A stretch of DNA of 64,000 nt from assembly GCF_003710085.1 (NCBI RefSeq), contig NZ_CP033324.1:3287501-3351500 (forward strand). Reading direction: 5' to 3'. Numbering within the stretch: position 1 is the stretch's first letter; the number at the start of each line of letters is the position of its first letter. The translations under genes and the position numbers were made by a program. The notes under the pieces are model-generated. The model was given only the letters and a program-made list of their open reading frames with translations. It ran no database searches and was not told the origin of the DNA. Positions 8,223-16,807 of this stretch are shown here, piece by piece. Origin of the DNA: Nocardioides pantholopis. Lineage in GTDB: Bacteria; Actinomycetota; Actinomycetes; Propionibacteriales; Nocardioidaceae.

Positions 8223-9404
8223 TCAGGGCAGCGCCGCACCCCGCATCTGCGGTGACGCGTAGACGTTCGTGATCCGCACCCCGTCCAGCCACGCCGTCAG
8301 CCGCTTCGCCTCCGCCTCGAGCGCGGTCCGCCCGGCGGCGCCGACCTCGCGGCAGGGCAGCACCCGGACGACACCGGCGTCGTCCTGCAGCCAGCTGCCG
8401 ACGATCCGTCCGTCCCACCAAGCGGTGTTCCCCGCGTTCCCGTTGGTGTCGAAGAGACGGGGGCGGTCAGCGGCGTCGAGGTAGAAGCCGCGCTCCTGCC
8501 AGCCCATCACCGTGGGGTCGAGCGTCGGCAGCAGCGCCGCCCACGGCCGGACCGGGGCGACCGGCTCGAGGTCGTCGGGCAGGACCCAGCCGGTCCCCCC
8601 GTCCTCCAGACCGACCTGCACGGCACCGGTCGCGGCCAGCGCCCGCCGGACAGCCGTCTTGGTCGCGCCCAGCCACCACACCAGGTCGGCCTCCGTGCCG
8701 GGCCCGAAGGTGTGCAACCAGCGACCGACCAGCTCGGCGTACCCCTCGGCCTCCGGCCACGGCTCGGGTACCGCACCCAGCCAGTGGTCGGTCCGGACCC
8801 AGGTCGGCTTGTTCAGCCGCCAGTGCCCGGCGTTGATCCCGCGCAGCACCCGGGCCTCGGCTCCGAGCAGCCACAGCACGCTCGGGGCGATGGGGACCTC
8901 GGCGGCCCAGGCCTTCCCCGGGGTGCCCCGCGACACCCGGCCCTGGAGGGCCGGCAGCTCCTCGCGCAGCTGCGCGGTGGTGGGCGCGGAGCCGTCGGCG
9001 AGCCGCTCCAGGACCGCGTCGGCGGCGGCGGCGAGCCAGCGCTCGGGGTCCGTCGCCAGGCCGCCGGCCACGACGTCCTTGACCAGCCGGGCCCGCAGCT
9101 GTGCGGCGACCCGGGCGGCGGCGCTGCCCCAGGCCGCGGGCAGCAGGTCGCGCGGGAAGGCGAACAGGGTGCGGCGCATGGCCAGCTGCTTCACCACGGT
9201 GCGCCGGTCGTACAGCGCGGCGTCGATGTCGGCCACCGTGACGCCGGGGACCCGCGCCCACAGCGCGAGGTGGACGGTGGCCGCCTCGGTCGCGTGCAGG
9301 GCGGTCATCGCCGCGGTGGCGTCCTCGACCGTGGGCAGGCCTGCGGCGAGCCCGTGCCGGACGGCCAGGCGGGCCCGGCGCTCGTCATCGGAGATCGTGC
9401 GCAC
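8223..9404 (-). CDS. Winged-helix DNA-binding domain protein (AlkZ/HTH_42 family)
   Basis: A 393-residue member of the winged-helix HTH_42 family, whose characterised members (Streptomyces AlkZ, E. coli YcaQ) are DNA glycosylases acting on alkylated bases or crosslinks. Typical segments are ALHATEAATVHLALWAR (about 40), AMRRTLFAFPRDLLP (about 83) and the C-terminal NGNAGNTAWWDGRIVGSWLQ. I do not see a clear AlkZ-type catalytic QxQ motif, so enzyme activity is uncertain. The GTG at 9404 has GGAAGG 8 bases upstream. It follows the T7SS-like cassette on the same strand, 28 bases after its last gene, but no functional link is evident. Confidence 0.8.
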   Translation of the reverse strand: MRTISDDERRARLAVRHGLAAGLPTVEDATAAMTALHATEAATVHLALWARVPGVTVADIDAALYDRRTVVKQLAMRRTLFAFPRDLLPAAWGSAAARVAAQLRARLVKDVVAGGLATDPERWLAAAADAVLERLADGSAPTTAQLREELPALQGRVSRGTPGKAWAAEVPIAPSVLWLLGAEARVLRGINAGHWRLNKPTWVRTDHWLGAVPEPWPEAEGYAELVGRWLHTFGPGTEADLVWWLGATKTAVRRALAATGAVQVGLEDGGTGWVLPDDLEPVAPVRPWAALLPTLDPTVMGWQERGFYLDAADRPRLFDTNGNAGNTAWWDGRIVGSWLQDDAGVVRVLPCREVGAAGRTALEAEAKRLTAWLDGVRITNVYASPQMRGAALP

Positions 9405-9432
9405 GGAGCCATCCTTCCAGCGTGCGACGCGG

Positions 9433-10020
9433 TCAGGGACGGGTCCGCTGCCCCTGCGCGCGGACGACCCGGACCTCACCGGAGACCAGGCACCACGTCG
9501 GCACCGCGCTGACGACGAGCAGCACGAGCCCCATCACCGCACCCTCGGCCCCGGTGTCCGGGTCGCTCAGCCCGAGGTAGAGCAGCGACCCGGCGAGGCA
9601 GGCGCCGATGATCCCGGCGGCGGCGAGCGCCGACCGGAGGATCATCGGTCCGCTCAGCGTCAGCGCGACCAGGCCGCCGGGCCGGGCGTACGCCGCGTGC
9701 CGCGAGCGGGCGACGTAGCCGTCGACGACGCGGCGCCCGGCGGCCACGACCCGGAACCCCAGCCACGCGGCGGGGACCACCACGACCAGCGTGAGCAGCG
9801 CGGCCAGGGCGGCACCCGACCAGCGCCCCTCGGCCGCCTCGGAGGCGGTGAAGCCGGCCGGGAGAACGCCGATCAGGCCCAGGACGACGGCACCCGTGCC
9901 GGCCAGCAGCCGCCGCGGGGAGCTGACCTCGCGACGCAGCAGGTCGAGCTCGGCGGTCGAGGTGGCCTGGGTGCCGACCGGGTCGAGGAGTCGTCTGCTC
10001 TCGTCGCTGATCAGGGTCAT
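9433..10020 (-). CDS. Multi-pass membrane protein, last gene of T7SS-substrate-like cassette
   Basis: A 195-residue protein with an N-terminal cytoplasmic region (about 40 residues) and four hydrophobic segments, near 42-62, 70-92, 122-147 and 155-178. I recognise no family. The ATG at 10020 lies 10 bases after the upstream stop, so it appears to be cotranscribed with the three cassette genes before it. A membrane partner or protection factor for the secreted proteins is possible, but only gene position supports that. Confidence 0.7.
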   Translation of the reverse strand: MTLISDESRRLLDPVGTQATSTAELDLLRREVSSPRRLLAGTGAVVLGLIGVLPAGFTASEAAEGRWSGAALAALLTLVVVVPAAWLGFRVVAAGRRVVDGYVARSRHAAYARPGGLVALTLSGPMILRSALAAAGIIGACLAGSLLYLGLSDPDTGAEGAVMGLVLLVVSAVPTWCLVSGEVRVVRAQGQRTRP

Positions 10021-10030
10021 GGTCGTCGCA

Positions 10031-10744
10031 TCATTCCAGGAACCCGTGCGGCAGCACGGTCCTGGTCGTGTCGATGAGGACGGCGTCGCGGGGCGTCGAG
10101 GCGGGGTCGTCGACGACGTGCAGGCTGGCTGCCATCTCGCCGGCCAGCACCGACATCGGGCCACGCTCCTCCACGTTCGGTGCGACGCCGACCGTGATGC
10201 CGACCAGCCCCGGGACCCCCGCCACCGGAAGCAGGACGACGTACATGCCCAGGGCGTCGGGGTCGAGCTGGGGAAGTCGCTGGTCCGGCGGCACCTCGCT
10301 CAGGGCCGGGCCGGCGGTTCCCCGCATCCCGAAGAGCATCCCCTCGCGCCCGTCGGCGAGGGCGAACTCGCGCACCGAGTCGACAGCACCGAGGTGGGCG
10401 ACGCCGCGCTGCGCGACCGCCATCGGGTCGACATCACCGAAGTCGGGCACGCGGAGCACCCCGATCCCGACGGACCACACGGTGCTCACCCAGGTCTCGT
10501 CCCGCGGGACCTGGGTGACCACGCAGCCCAGGTGCAGCCAGGCCCGGTCCGCCATCAGCTCGCGGGCCCGCACGCAGGCGTCCACCAGTGCCTGCTCCTG
10601 CTCGGCCGTGTACGCGCCGGCGTCGGCGGCGATCTGGGCGGCGAGGAAGCCGCGCAACGCCTCCTCGTCCTCGTGGGCGCCGATCTCGAGCCACCCGGGC
10701 GGCAGGCCCGTCGCGAAGGTCAGCGACTCCACGGGCAGGCTCAC
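10031..10744 (-). CDS. Hypothetical protein of T7SS-substrate-like cassette
   Basis: A 237-residue soluble protein with no signal peptide or membrane segment. The GTG start at 10744 overlaps the stop of the preceding gene (GTGA), indicating strict coupling. The sequence has an N-terminal beta-rich part, a helical region near 30-65 (a run of Ala, Glu and Arg) and a C-terminal part with VAGVPGLVGITVGVA. The pattern vaguely resembles small alpha/beta folds such as Mog1/PsbP-like proteins, but I cannot assign a family. A chaperone or immunity-like role for the upstream T7SS-type protein is an inference from gene order only. Confidence 0.7.
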   Translation of the reverse strand: MSLPVESLTFATGLPPGWLEIGAHEDEEALRGFLAAQIAADAGAYTAEQEQALVDACVRARELMADRAWLHLGCVVTQVPRDETWVSTVWSVGIGVLRVPDFGDVDPMAVAQRGVAHLGAVDSVREFALADGREGMLFGMRGTAGPALSEVPPDQRLPQLDPDALGMYVVLLPVAGVPGLVGITVGVAPNVEERGPMSVLAGEMAASLHVVDDPASTPRDAVLIDTTRTVLPHGFLE

Positions 10745-11874
10745 CGGCCCTCCCGCTCCAGGGTGCCGAACGCGTCGTTGAGGTCCCGGAAGCGGGTGAT
10801 GCCCCAGTAGGTGAGGGCGTGGATGGCGTCCGGGTTGACGGTCAGGGCCGCGGTCGCCGTGGCGCCCGCGCCACCCGTGCCGACCGAGACGCCGGCGAGC
10901 ACCGGCGTGTACAGGCCGCCCTTGAGGATCGACTCGGTGTTCACCGCGATCGGACCGATCGCGCGCGCGAGCCCGAAGCCCGCGGCCATGCCGCCCGCCT
11001 GGAGGAGCAGGCCCTGGAGCGCCCCGTCCTCGCCGTGGAGGACGCGCAGCCCCTGGATGCCGAGATCGACGAAGCTGGCGACCTTGGCGACGGTGCCGAG
11101 GGTGCCGGCGAGCGCGAACGCCGGCGGGAAGACGAAGCCCACGACGAAGCAGACGATCGAGAGGATCGTCGCGACCGCGCCGACGATCCTGGCGAGCTGC
11201 TGCAGCAGCGGCGCCAGGTTCTCCATGAACCAGTCGAAGGCCTCGCCCAGCATGTCGCGGGCGTCCGCGAGGAAGTCGCCGGCCCGCTCCCAGAACCCGG
11301 GCTCGTCCGGAGCGCTGTCCGCCGCGGTCGTGAACGCGGCCGCCACGATCCCGGCCCGCTCCCGGACCTCGGTGCGCAGGGCCTCGGCCTCGCCCCGGAT
11401 CCGGTCGAGCTCGCCCCGCGCTGCGTCCAGCGAGTCCGACAGCTGCTGGCGCTGGGTCGCGTGGTCGGCCAGCGCGGACGCGTCGGCGTCCGGAGCCGGC
11501 TCGGAGAGCGAGCGGGTCTCGCCCAGCGCCGAGTCCACCTGCGCAGCCGCCGCCACCGCCGCATCCTCGAGCGCATCGGCCCGACTGCAGTAGGTGGGGA
11601 GGATGTCGACCCAGGCATCGAAGGCGCGGCTCGCGTCGCAGAACGCCTGGTACGCCTCGCTCACGCGGGGCGTCAGCTCGGAGGACACCGAGTCGCGGAA
11701 GGCCTCGGCGGTCTGTCCCTGCCACGCCTGGTCGCCGGCGCCGCGCAGCACCTGGTCGACCTCCCCGAGGCGCTGGGTCGCGGTGCGGAGCTCAGCGGCG
11801 ATCTCCGCACTAGCGCCGGGGTCGTTCTCCACCGGGTCGAAGCCCAGCGTCGGGTAGCCAGTCATGCTGCTCAC
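10741..11874 (-). CDS. Putative type VII secretion-type protein with N-terminal T7SS-signal/WXG-like domain
   Basis: A 377-residue protein. Residues 7-120 match the long WXG100-like helical hairpin found at the N-terminus of actinobacterial T7SS substrates and polymorphic toxins: YPTLGFDP start, AWQGQTAEAF turn near 49, then ASRAFDAWVDIL. Residues 125-175 form a predicted coiled coil. Residues 215-275 are strongly hydrophobic, and the C-terminus has no recognisable toxin domain. The GTG at 11874 overlaps the upstream stop, and the stop overlaps the next start. I infer an exported or membrane-inserting protein; the ESX secretion machine itself is not in this window. Confidence 0.75.
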   Translation of the reverse strand: MSSMTGYPTLGFDPVENDPGASAEIAAELRTATQRLGEVDQVLRGAGDQAWQGQTAEAFRDSVSSELTPRVSEAYQAFCDASRAFDAWVDILPTYCSRADALEDAAVAAAAQVDSALGETRSLSEPAPDADASALADHATQRQQLSDSLDAARGELDRIRGEAEALRTEVRERAGIVAAAFTTAADSAPDEPGFWERAGDFLADARDMLGEAFDWFMENLAPLLQQLARIVGAVATILSIVCFVVGFVFPPAFALAGTLGTVAKVASFVDLGIQGLRVLHGEDGALQGLLLQAGGMAAGFGLARAIGPIAVNTESILKGGLYTPVLAGVSVGTGGAGATATAALTVNPDAIHALTYWGITRFRDLNDAFGTLEREGR

Positions 11875-12161
11875 GCCTGGTCCTCGAAGGCGCTGGCGAG
11901 CTCCTGGTCGAGCTTCTCGAACTGCGTGCGGATGTTCTCGAGGGCCTCCGAACAGCCCGCGGAGTACTTGCCGAGCTGCTTGATCCCGTAGTCCCAGTCG
12001 TCCCCGAACTCCTGCAGCCGCTGGCGCAGCCCGTCGTGCCCGGTGGCCCCGGCGGCGCGGGTCCGCATCGCGTCGACGGGACGACTGAGCAGGTCGGAGA
12101 TGCCGTCCATGTCGTGCCGGACGCGGCTGAGGGCTGCGAAGTCGATGAAGAGGTCAGCCAT
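11871..12161 (-). CDS. Small ESAT-6/WXG100-like protein
   Basis: A 96-residue, all-helical protein with two long amphipathic helices around a central region containing DDWDYGIKQL. Size, helix pattern and position before a T7SS-signal protein fit the ESX-type (WXG100) family, though the canonical W-x-G turn is not present. It starts at an ATG at 12161 and its stop overlaps the next start. It is the first gene of a four-gene coupled set (96, 377, 237 and 195 residues). It may act as the dimer partner of the 377-residue protein. Confidence 0.65.
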   Translation of the reverse strand: MADLFIDFAALSRVRHDMDGISDLLSRPVDAMRTRAAGATGHDGLRQRLQEFGDDWDYGIKQLGKYSAGCSEALENIRTQFEKLDQELASAFEDQA

Positions 12162-12268
12162 CGGGTCTACTCCTCGGGTCTCGCGCGGTCGCCTGGGAAC
12201 ATCCCGCGGGCCGGCGCTCCTCAAACGTCCGGGGAGCCGGTGGAGCGGGACCGGCCGGTTCTCGCCAT

Positions 12269-12300
12269 GGCCCCGGGCGGGAGTTGTCGGCGCCCGGGCC
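12269..12300. other. GC-rich near-perfect inverted repeat between divergent genes
   Basis: GGCCCCGGGCG (12269-12279) can pair with CGCCCGGGCC (12291-12300), with one bulged base. It sits between the ESX-like gene (leftward) and the Lys/Ala-rich gene (rightward), just before a TACCAT sequence that could be a -10 box for the latter. Operator or RNA hairpin are both possible. Confidence 0.35.
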
Positions 12301-12324
12301 TACCATCGGTCGGGTGAGTCGACG

Positions 12325-12612
12325 ATGAGCAAGATGGACGCCCTCCGAGCGATGCGCGAGGCCCGCTACGAGCAGTCCCGGGCCCGGGCCGCCGATCCGG
12401 GCGCCAAGCCCGTGACCCGATCAGCCACCAAGGCCCCGGCGCCCGCGAAGACGGCGGCCAAGACCACCTCGAAGGCCGCGCCCAAGGCCGCCTCGAAGGT
12501 GGCGAAGCCGGACGGCGAGACCGTCGAGGCGCTGTGCGGGCACCGCAACATGAGCGGGCGCACCTGCACCCGCGAGCAGGGGCACGCGGCGAAGAGCCAC
12601 CGGTACTCCTAG
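12325..12612 (+). CDS. Lys/Ala-rich small protein with C-terminal Cys/His motif
   Basis: A 95-residue basic protein. Residues 1-20 are an Arg-rich amphipathic helix (MDALRAMREARYEQSRAR), and residues 28-65 are a low-complexity Lys/Ala/Pro linker reminiscent of histone-like tails. The C-terminus carries CGHRNMSGRTCTREQGH, a compact Cys/His set that could bind zinc. I recall similar short tails in other actinobacterial proteins but no function. A nucleic-acid-binding role is suggested by composition only. The ATG at 12325 may be close to the transcription start. Confidence 0.65.
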   Translation: MSKMDALRAMREARYEQSRARAADPGAKPVTRSATKAPAPAKTAAKTTSKAAPKAASKVAKPDGETVEALCGHRNMSGRTCTREQGHAAKSHRYS

Positions 12613-12619
12613 CGGCCCT

Positions 12620-12647
12620 CCGGCTGGCCCGAGTGCGGGCCGGCCGG
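12620..12647. terminator. Bidirectional hairpin terminator
   Basis: CCGGCTGGCCC (12620-12630) pairs with GGGCCGGCCGG (12637-12647) with one G-U pair and a 6-base loop. It separates two convergent genes, so it can serve both. No T-tract follows, as is usual in high-GC actinobacteria. Confidence 0.7.
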
Positions 12648-12652
12648 CGTCC

Positions 12653-13048
12653 TCAGTCGCCGAGGACGACCTCCACCTCGAAGCCCTCCGAGCTCTCGAC
12701 GTACAGCGCCGTGTGCTGCTCGCCCCCGGCGTGCGGGTAGTGGTCGGCGAACAGCTCGCGCCACCCGTGCCCCGAGGACTCCGCCCGCAGCCGGTCCAGC
12801 GCGTCCCGGTCGGCGTCCTCCGGCATCCGCAGCGCCAGGTGGTTCACGCCCGGCCGCAGCCGGTCGTGCGGGACGTCGGCCTGGTCCGCGGAGCGCTCCA
12901 GGAACAGGTAGGTGCCGTCGGGGTGCGCCCACGACCGAGCCTGGGAGTCGACCTCCCAACCGAGCTCCCCCAGCAGCCAGCCCCATTCGTCGGCGGCCAG
13001 CTCGGGGTCGGAGACCCACAGGTCCAGGTGGTGCAGCGCACGCTCCAT
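12653..13048 (-). CDS. VOC family (glyoxalase/bleomycin resistance-like) protein
   Basis: A 131-residue single VOC-fold protein. LHHLDLWVSDPELAADEW opens the first beta-alpha-beta-beta-beta unit, VNHLALRMPE the second, and EGFEVEVVL ends it. The His6/His7, His74 and Glu positions typical of VOC metal ligands are present. The family includes dioxygenases, isomerases and antibiotic-binding proteins; substrate cannot be assigned. It lies alone between a convergent gene and the divergent chemoreceptor. Confidence 0.8.
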   Translation of the reverse strand: MERALHHLDLWVSDPELAADEWGWLLGELGWEVDSQARSWAHPDGTYLFLERSADQADVPHDRLRPGVNHLALRMPEDADRDALDRLRAESSGHGWRELFADHYPHAGGEQHTALYVESSEGFEVEVVLGD

Positions 13049-13121
13049 CCCGGCATCCTAGGGGGCGAGGACCGCAGCACCGGGGGCCTGCGGGCGCTGC
13101 GGCGCCGGGCTTCCGAGCCGT

Positions 13122-13161
13122 TGGCAGATCTTGCCAGGACGACCGTTCACGCGTGGCGTGA
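13122..13161. promoter_or_regulatory. Two short inverted repeats upstream of the chemoreceptor gene
   Basis: TGGCA-GATCT-TGCCA (13122-13136) and TCACGC-GTG-GCGTGA (13147-13161) are perfect inverted repeats within 40 bases, about 110 bases before the chemoreceptor start and upstream of the divergent VOC gene. They look like operator sites. No regulator gene is adjacent. Confidence 0.35.
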
Positions 13162-13266
13162 TCCGTGGCTCAGCACGCGCCGGCCCGGGCCGATCTCTAC
13201 TCCAGACCGGATCCAGGCCTTGTGCGCACCGGGCGCGCGAGGGACCCGGCCACGAGAGCGAGCCCC

Positions 13267-14892
13267 ATGTCCTCCCCCACTCCCCCGGCCCGCCGGCGCC
13301 GGATCTCCGACGTGGGCCTGCGCGCCCGTCTCTTCGCCCTCGCGGCACTCATGGGGACCGGCACCCTCGTGGTCGCGGTGGTCGGCATCGCCGGCGCCGG
13401 CACGGTCGAGGACCTCCACGACGACGTCTCCGCCGCGGTCGCCGTCCAGGACACCGTCGAGCGGGCCCGCTACGACCTGCTGTGGGCCTCGAACTGGCAG
13501 AACATCACCGCCTGGAAGTCCCGCTCGGAGGGCCGGGACGCCGCAGCGCCCGGCGGGGAGAACCTCGCGAGCTACCGGGACGGCGTCAAGGGCTTCGAGA
13601 GGCTCTTCGACCTCGACCGGGGCGACCTCAGCGACGCGGCGGCAGCCGACCTGGCCACGATCGAGAGCAGCTGGGCCGAGCTGGTGCAGTACAACGACCA
13701 GATCCACGCCCTGTGGGCGAAGGGCCGGCTCGACCAGGGCGACGCGGTCTCGGAAGGCCCCAAGTGGGAGATCTACTTCACGATCACCGAGGCGCTCGAC
13801 GCGCTGACCGGCACCGTGGGCGAGCACGTCGAGGAGGTCCGGGCCGACGCGGCCGCCGCGCAGGACAGCACCCGGCTGGCCTCGCTCGTCGCGACCGTCC
13901 TGGTCGTGCTGCTCGGCGGCGTGCTGGCGGCCCTCCTCGCGGCCTCGATCGTGCGCCCGCTGCGGCGGGTCAGCGCCGGGCTGGAGAAGGTCGCGGCCGG
14001 TGACCTCACCGTCGAGCTCGACGTCGACTCCCGCGACGAGGTCGGCCAGATGGCCGGGTCCCTGTCGACCGCGCTGACCTCGCTGCGCTCGCTCGTGGGA
14101 TCCGTGGCGGAGTCCGCGACCACCGTCGCCTCCGCCGCCGAGGAGCTCACCGCGACCTCCCGCTCGATCGAGCACTCGGCCGCCGAGACCTCGACCCGGT
14201 CCAGCCGCGTGGCCGGCGCCGCCGACGAGGTGTCGCGCAGCGTCGCGGCGGTCGCCGCCGGCACCGAGGAGATGGGCAGCTCCATCCAGGAGATCGCCCA
14301 GAACGCGCAGCGCGCCGCGTCCGTGGCCGGCGAGGCGGTCGGCCACGCCGCCCTCACCAACGACACCGTGCGCAAGCTCGGCACGTCCAGCGAGGAGATC
14401 GGCAAGATCGTCAAGGTGATCACCTCGATCGCCGAGCAGACGAACCTGCTCGCCCTCAACGCCACCATCGAGGCCGCCCGCGCCGGAGAGGCCGGCAAGG
14501 GGTTCGCCGTGGTCGCCGGCGAGGTCAAGGAGCTCGCCCAGGAGACCGCCCGCGCCACCGAGAGCATCACCGCCCAGATCGGCACCATCCAGGCCGACGC
14601 GTCGGCCTGTCGGGAGGCCATCGGCAGCATCGGCGAGATCGTCAGCTCGATCAGCGACTACCAGACGACGATCGCCGCGGCCGTGGAGGAGCAGACCGCC
14701 ACCACCGGCGAGATGAGCCGGCTGGTCGCGCAGGCCGCCGGCAGCTCCAGCGACATCGCCCAGAGCATCAGCGGCGTCGCCGAGAGCAGCGCCGTCACGA
14801 CCGAGGCCGTCGACCAGACCAGCACCGCCATCGGCGAGCTGGCCGGCATGGCCACCCTGCTGCGGCGCGAGGTCAGTCGGTTCTCCTACTGA
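13267..14892 (+). CDS. Methyl-accepting chemotaxis protein
   Basis: A 541-residue chemoreceptor. TM1 is at about residues 20-44, a helical ligand-binding domain spans 45-200, and TM2 is at 203-225. A HAMP domain follows (RPLRRVSAGLEKVAAGD), then the cytoplasmic coiled coil with the signalling tip EQTNLLALNATIEAARAGE. The external part resembles four-helix-bundle sensor domains. Its ligand is unknown. No che genes are nearby, so it is an orphan receptor that implies chemotaxis genes elsewhere. The start at 13267 gives a short basic cytoplasmic N-terminus. Confidence 0.95.
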   Translation: MSSPTPPARRRRISDVGLRARLFALAALMGTGTLVVAVVGIAGAGTVEDLHDDVSAAVAVQDTVERARYDLLWASNWQNITAWKSRSEGRDAAAPGGENLASYRDGVKGFERLFDLDRGDLSDAAAADLATIESSWAELVQYNDQIHALWAKGRLDQGDAVSEGPKWEIYFTITEALDALTGTVGEHVEEVRADAAAAQDSTRLASLVATVLVVLLGGVLAALLAASIVRPLRRVSAGLEKVAAGDLTVELDVDSRDEVGQMAGSLSTALTSLRSLVGSVAESATTVASAAEELTATSRSIEHSAAETSTRSSRVAGAADEVSRSVAAVAAGTEEMGSSIQEIAQNAQRAASVAGEAVGHAALTNDTVRKLGTSSEEIGKIVKVITSIAEQTNLLALNATIEAARAGEAGKGFAVVAGEVKELAQETARATESITAQIGTIQADASACREAIGSIGEIVSSISDYQTTIAAAVEEQTATTGEMSRLVAQAAGSSSDIAQSISGVAESSAVTTEAVDQTSTAIGELAGMATLLRREVSRFSY

Positions 14893-14901
14893 GCCGGGCC
14901 C

Positions 14902-15046
14902 CACTCCCACTCGGCTCCGGTCACTCCCACTCGGCACTGTCTGGAGTGGGAGCTGACCTCCGCTCGTGCCCTTCCTTGGAGTGGGAGCCGGCCTCCGCTC
15001 GTGCCTCGCTGCGGCCACTCCCACTCAGCTCCGGTCACTCCCACTC
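14902..15046. repeat. Interspersed direct and inverted repeats derived from or matching the guaA 3' end
   Basis: CACTCCCACTC occurs at 14902, 14922, 15016 and 15036; the last copy is the end of guaA itself (its final Glu-Trp-Glu-stop). Its complement GAGTGGGAG lies at 14944 and 14979. Two 28-base direct repeats (14943-14970 and 14978-15005) contain the reverse copies. CTCCCACTC (14924-14932) can pair with GAGTGGGAG (14944-14952), so the region can fold into several alternative hairpins. It fills the space between the chemoreceptor and guaA ends and may act as a bidirectional terminator. Confidence 0.9.
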
Positions 15047-16615
15047 GATGGTCCCCGGGGGCTTGGACGTCACGTCCAGCGCCACCCGGTTCACCTCGGC
15101 CACCTCGTTGGTGATCCGGGTGGAGATCCGCTCCAGGACGTCGTACGGCAGCCGCGCCCAGTCGGCGGTCATCGCGTCCTCGGAGGTGACCGGGCGGATC
15201 ACGACCGGGTGGCCGTAGGTGCGCCCGTCACCCTGGACGCCCACCGAGCGGACGTCGGCCAGCAGCACCACCGGCATCTGCCAGATGTCGCGGTCCAGGC
15301 CGGCGCGGGTGAGCTCCTCGCGGGCGATCGCGTCGGCCTGGCGGAGGATCTCCAGGCGATCGCGGGTGACCTCGCCGACGATGCGGATCCCGAGGCCGGG
15401 GCCCGGGAACGGCTGGCGCCACACGATCTCGGCCGGCAGCCCGAGCTGCTCGCCGACCAGGCGCACCTCGTCCTTGAACAGCGTGCGCAGCGGCTCGACC
15501 AGCTCGAACTCGAGGTCCTCGGGCAGCCCGCCCACGTTGTGGTGCGACTTGATGTTGGAGGTGCCGGCGCCGCCGCCGGACTCCACGACGTCCGGGTAGA
15601 GCGTGCCCTGCACCAGGAACGCGACCTTCTCGCCGCTCTCGGCGGTGGCCGCGAGGACCTCGGCCTCGGCGGCCTCGAAGGTCCGGATGAACTCCCGGCC
15701 GATGATCTTGCGCTTCTCCTCGGGGTCCGAGACCCCGGCGAGCGCGTCCAGGAACTGGTCGGCGGCGTCGACGACCTTGAGGTCCACGCCGGTCGCGGCG
15801 ACGAAGTCCCGCTCGACCTGCTCGGTCTCGCCCTGGCGCATCAGCCCGTGGTCGACGTACACGCAGGTGAGCCGGTCGCCGATCGCGCGCTGCACGATCG
15901 CCGCGGCCACTGCAGAGTCGACACCGCCGGAGAGGCCGCAGATGGCCCGGCCGCGCTCGCCGATCTGGCGGCGGATGGTCTCGATCTGCTCCTCGACGAT
16001 GTTGACCATCGTCCAGGTGGGCCGGCAGCCGGCGATGTCGAGCAGGAAGTGCTCGAGGACCCGCTGGCCGTGCTCGGTGTGCAGCACCTCGGGGTGCCAC
16101 TGCACGCCGGCGAGGCCGCGGTCGACGTCCTCGAAGGCCGCCACCGGCGTGGAGGCCGTCGAGGCCAGCACCCGGAATCCCTCGGGCGCCGCCGTGACCG
16201 AGTCGCCGTGCGACATCCAGACGGTGTGCGCGTCCGGGACGTCGGCGAGGAGCGTGCCGCCGTCGCTGACGCTCACCTCCGTGCGGCCGTACTCGCGGGC
16301 ACCGGTGTGCGAGACCTCCCCGCCGAGGCCGCGGGCCATCAGCTGGAAGCCGTAGCACATGCCGAAGACCGGGGTGCCGGCCGTGAAGAGCGCCGGGTCG
16401 ATGGCGGGCGCCCCCTCGGCGTACACCGAGGACGGTCCGCCGGAGAGGATGATCGCCTTCGGGTTGCGGGCGAGGAGCTCCTCGACGGGCACGTGGTGGG
16501 GCACGATCTCGGAGTAGACGCGGGCCTCGCGGACCCGGCGCGCGATCAGCTGGGCGTACTGGGCACCGAAGTCGACCACCAGGACGAGGTCGTGGTCCTG
16601 AGCGGGAGAGGCCAT
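15035..16615 (-). CDS. guaA: GMP synthase (glutamine-hydrolysing)
   Basis: A 526-residue enzyme converting XMP to GMP. The N-terminal class I glutamine amidotransferase domain has Cys87 in GMCYGFQ and the His-Glu pair in WHPEVLH. The central ATP pyrophosphatase domain has [12 protein letters not shown], and the C-terminal dimerisation domain ends in GTIEWE. Length and motif order are normal. It lies alone, 193 bases from the ChoD-like gene, behind that gene's terminator, so it has its own promoter. guaB2 and guaB3 lie about 10 kb away on the same strand. Confidence 0.98.
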   Translation of the reverse strand: MASPAQDHDLVLVVDFGAQYAQLIARRVREARVYSEIVPHHVPVEELLARNPKAIILSGGPSSVYAEGAPAIDPALFTAGTPVFGMCYGFQLMARGLGGEVSHTGAREYGRTEVSVSDGGTLLADVPDAHTVWMSHGDSVTAAPEGFRVLASTASTPVAAFEDVDRGLAGVQWHPEVLHTEHGQRVLEHFLLDIAGCRPTWTMVNIVEEQIETIRRQIGERGRAICGLSGGVDSAVAAAIVQRAIGDRLTCVYVDHGLMRQGETEQVERDFVAATGVDLKVVDAADQFLDALAGVSDPEEKRKIIGREFIRTFEAAEAEVLAATAESGEKVAFLVQGTLYPDVVESGGGAGTSNIKSHHNVGGLPEDLEFELVEPLRTLFKDEVRLVGEQLGLPAEIVWRQPFPGPGLGIRIVGEVTRDRLEILRQADAIAREELTRAGLDRDIWQMPVVLLADVRSVGVQGDGRTYGHPVVIRPVTSEDAMTADWARLPYDVLERISTRITNEVAEVNRVALDVTSKPPGTIEWE

Positions 16616-16654
16616 GAGCAGAGCCTAGCGATCCGGGGCCCCAGAAAACCCACC

Positions 16655-16683
16655 AGGGCCCGGCCACCCCGAGGCCGGGCCCT
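16655..16683 (-). terminator. Strong hairpin terminator after the ChoD-like gene
   Basis: A perfect 11-base-pair stem, AGGGCCCGGCC (16655-16665) and GGCCGGGCCCT (16673-16683), has a 7-base loop. It follows the leftward ChoD-like gene and precedes guaA by 40 bases. Confidence 0.75.
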
Positions 16684-16807
16684 GACTGTCCACGCGCCGC
16701 GAACGACGCCACGGACCGAGCGGACCCGGCGGGTCGAGAGGGAGCAGGTGCCGGGTACGCCTCCTCAACGAGGACGACGAACCCGGGTTACGGGGCTCGA
16801 CCGGGGC

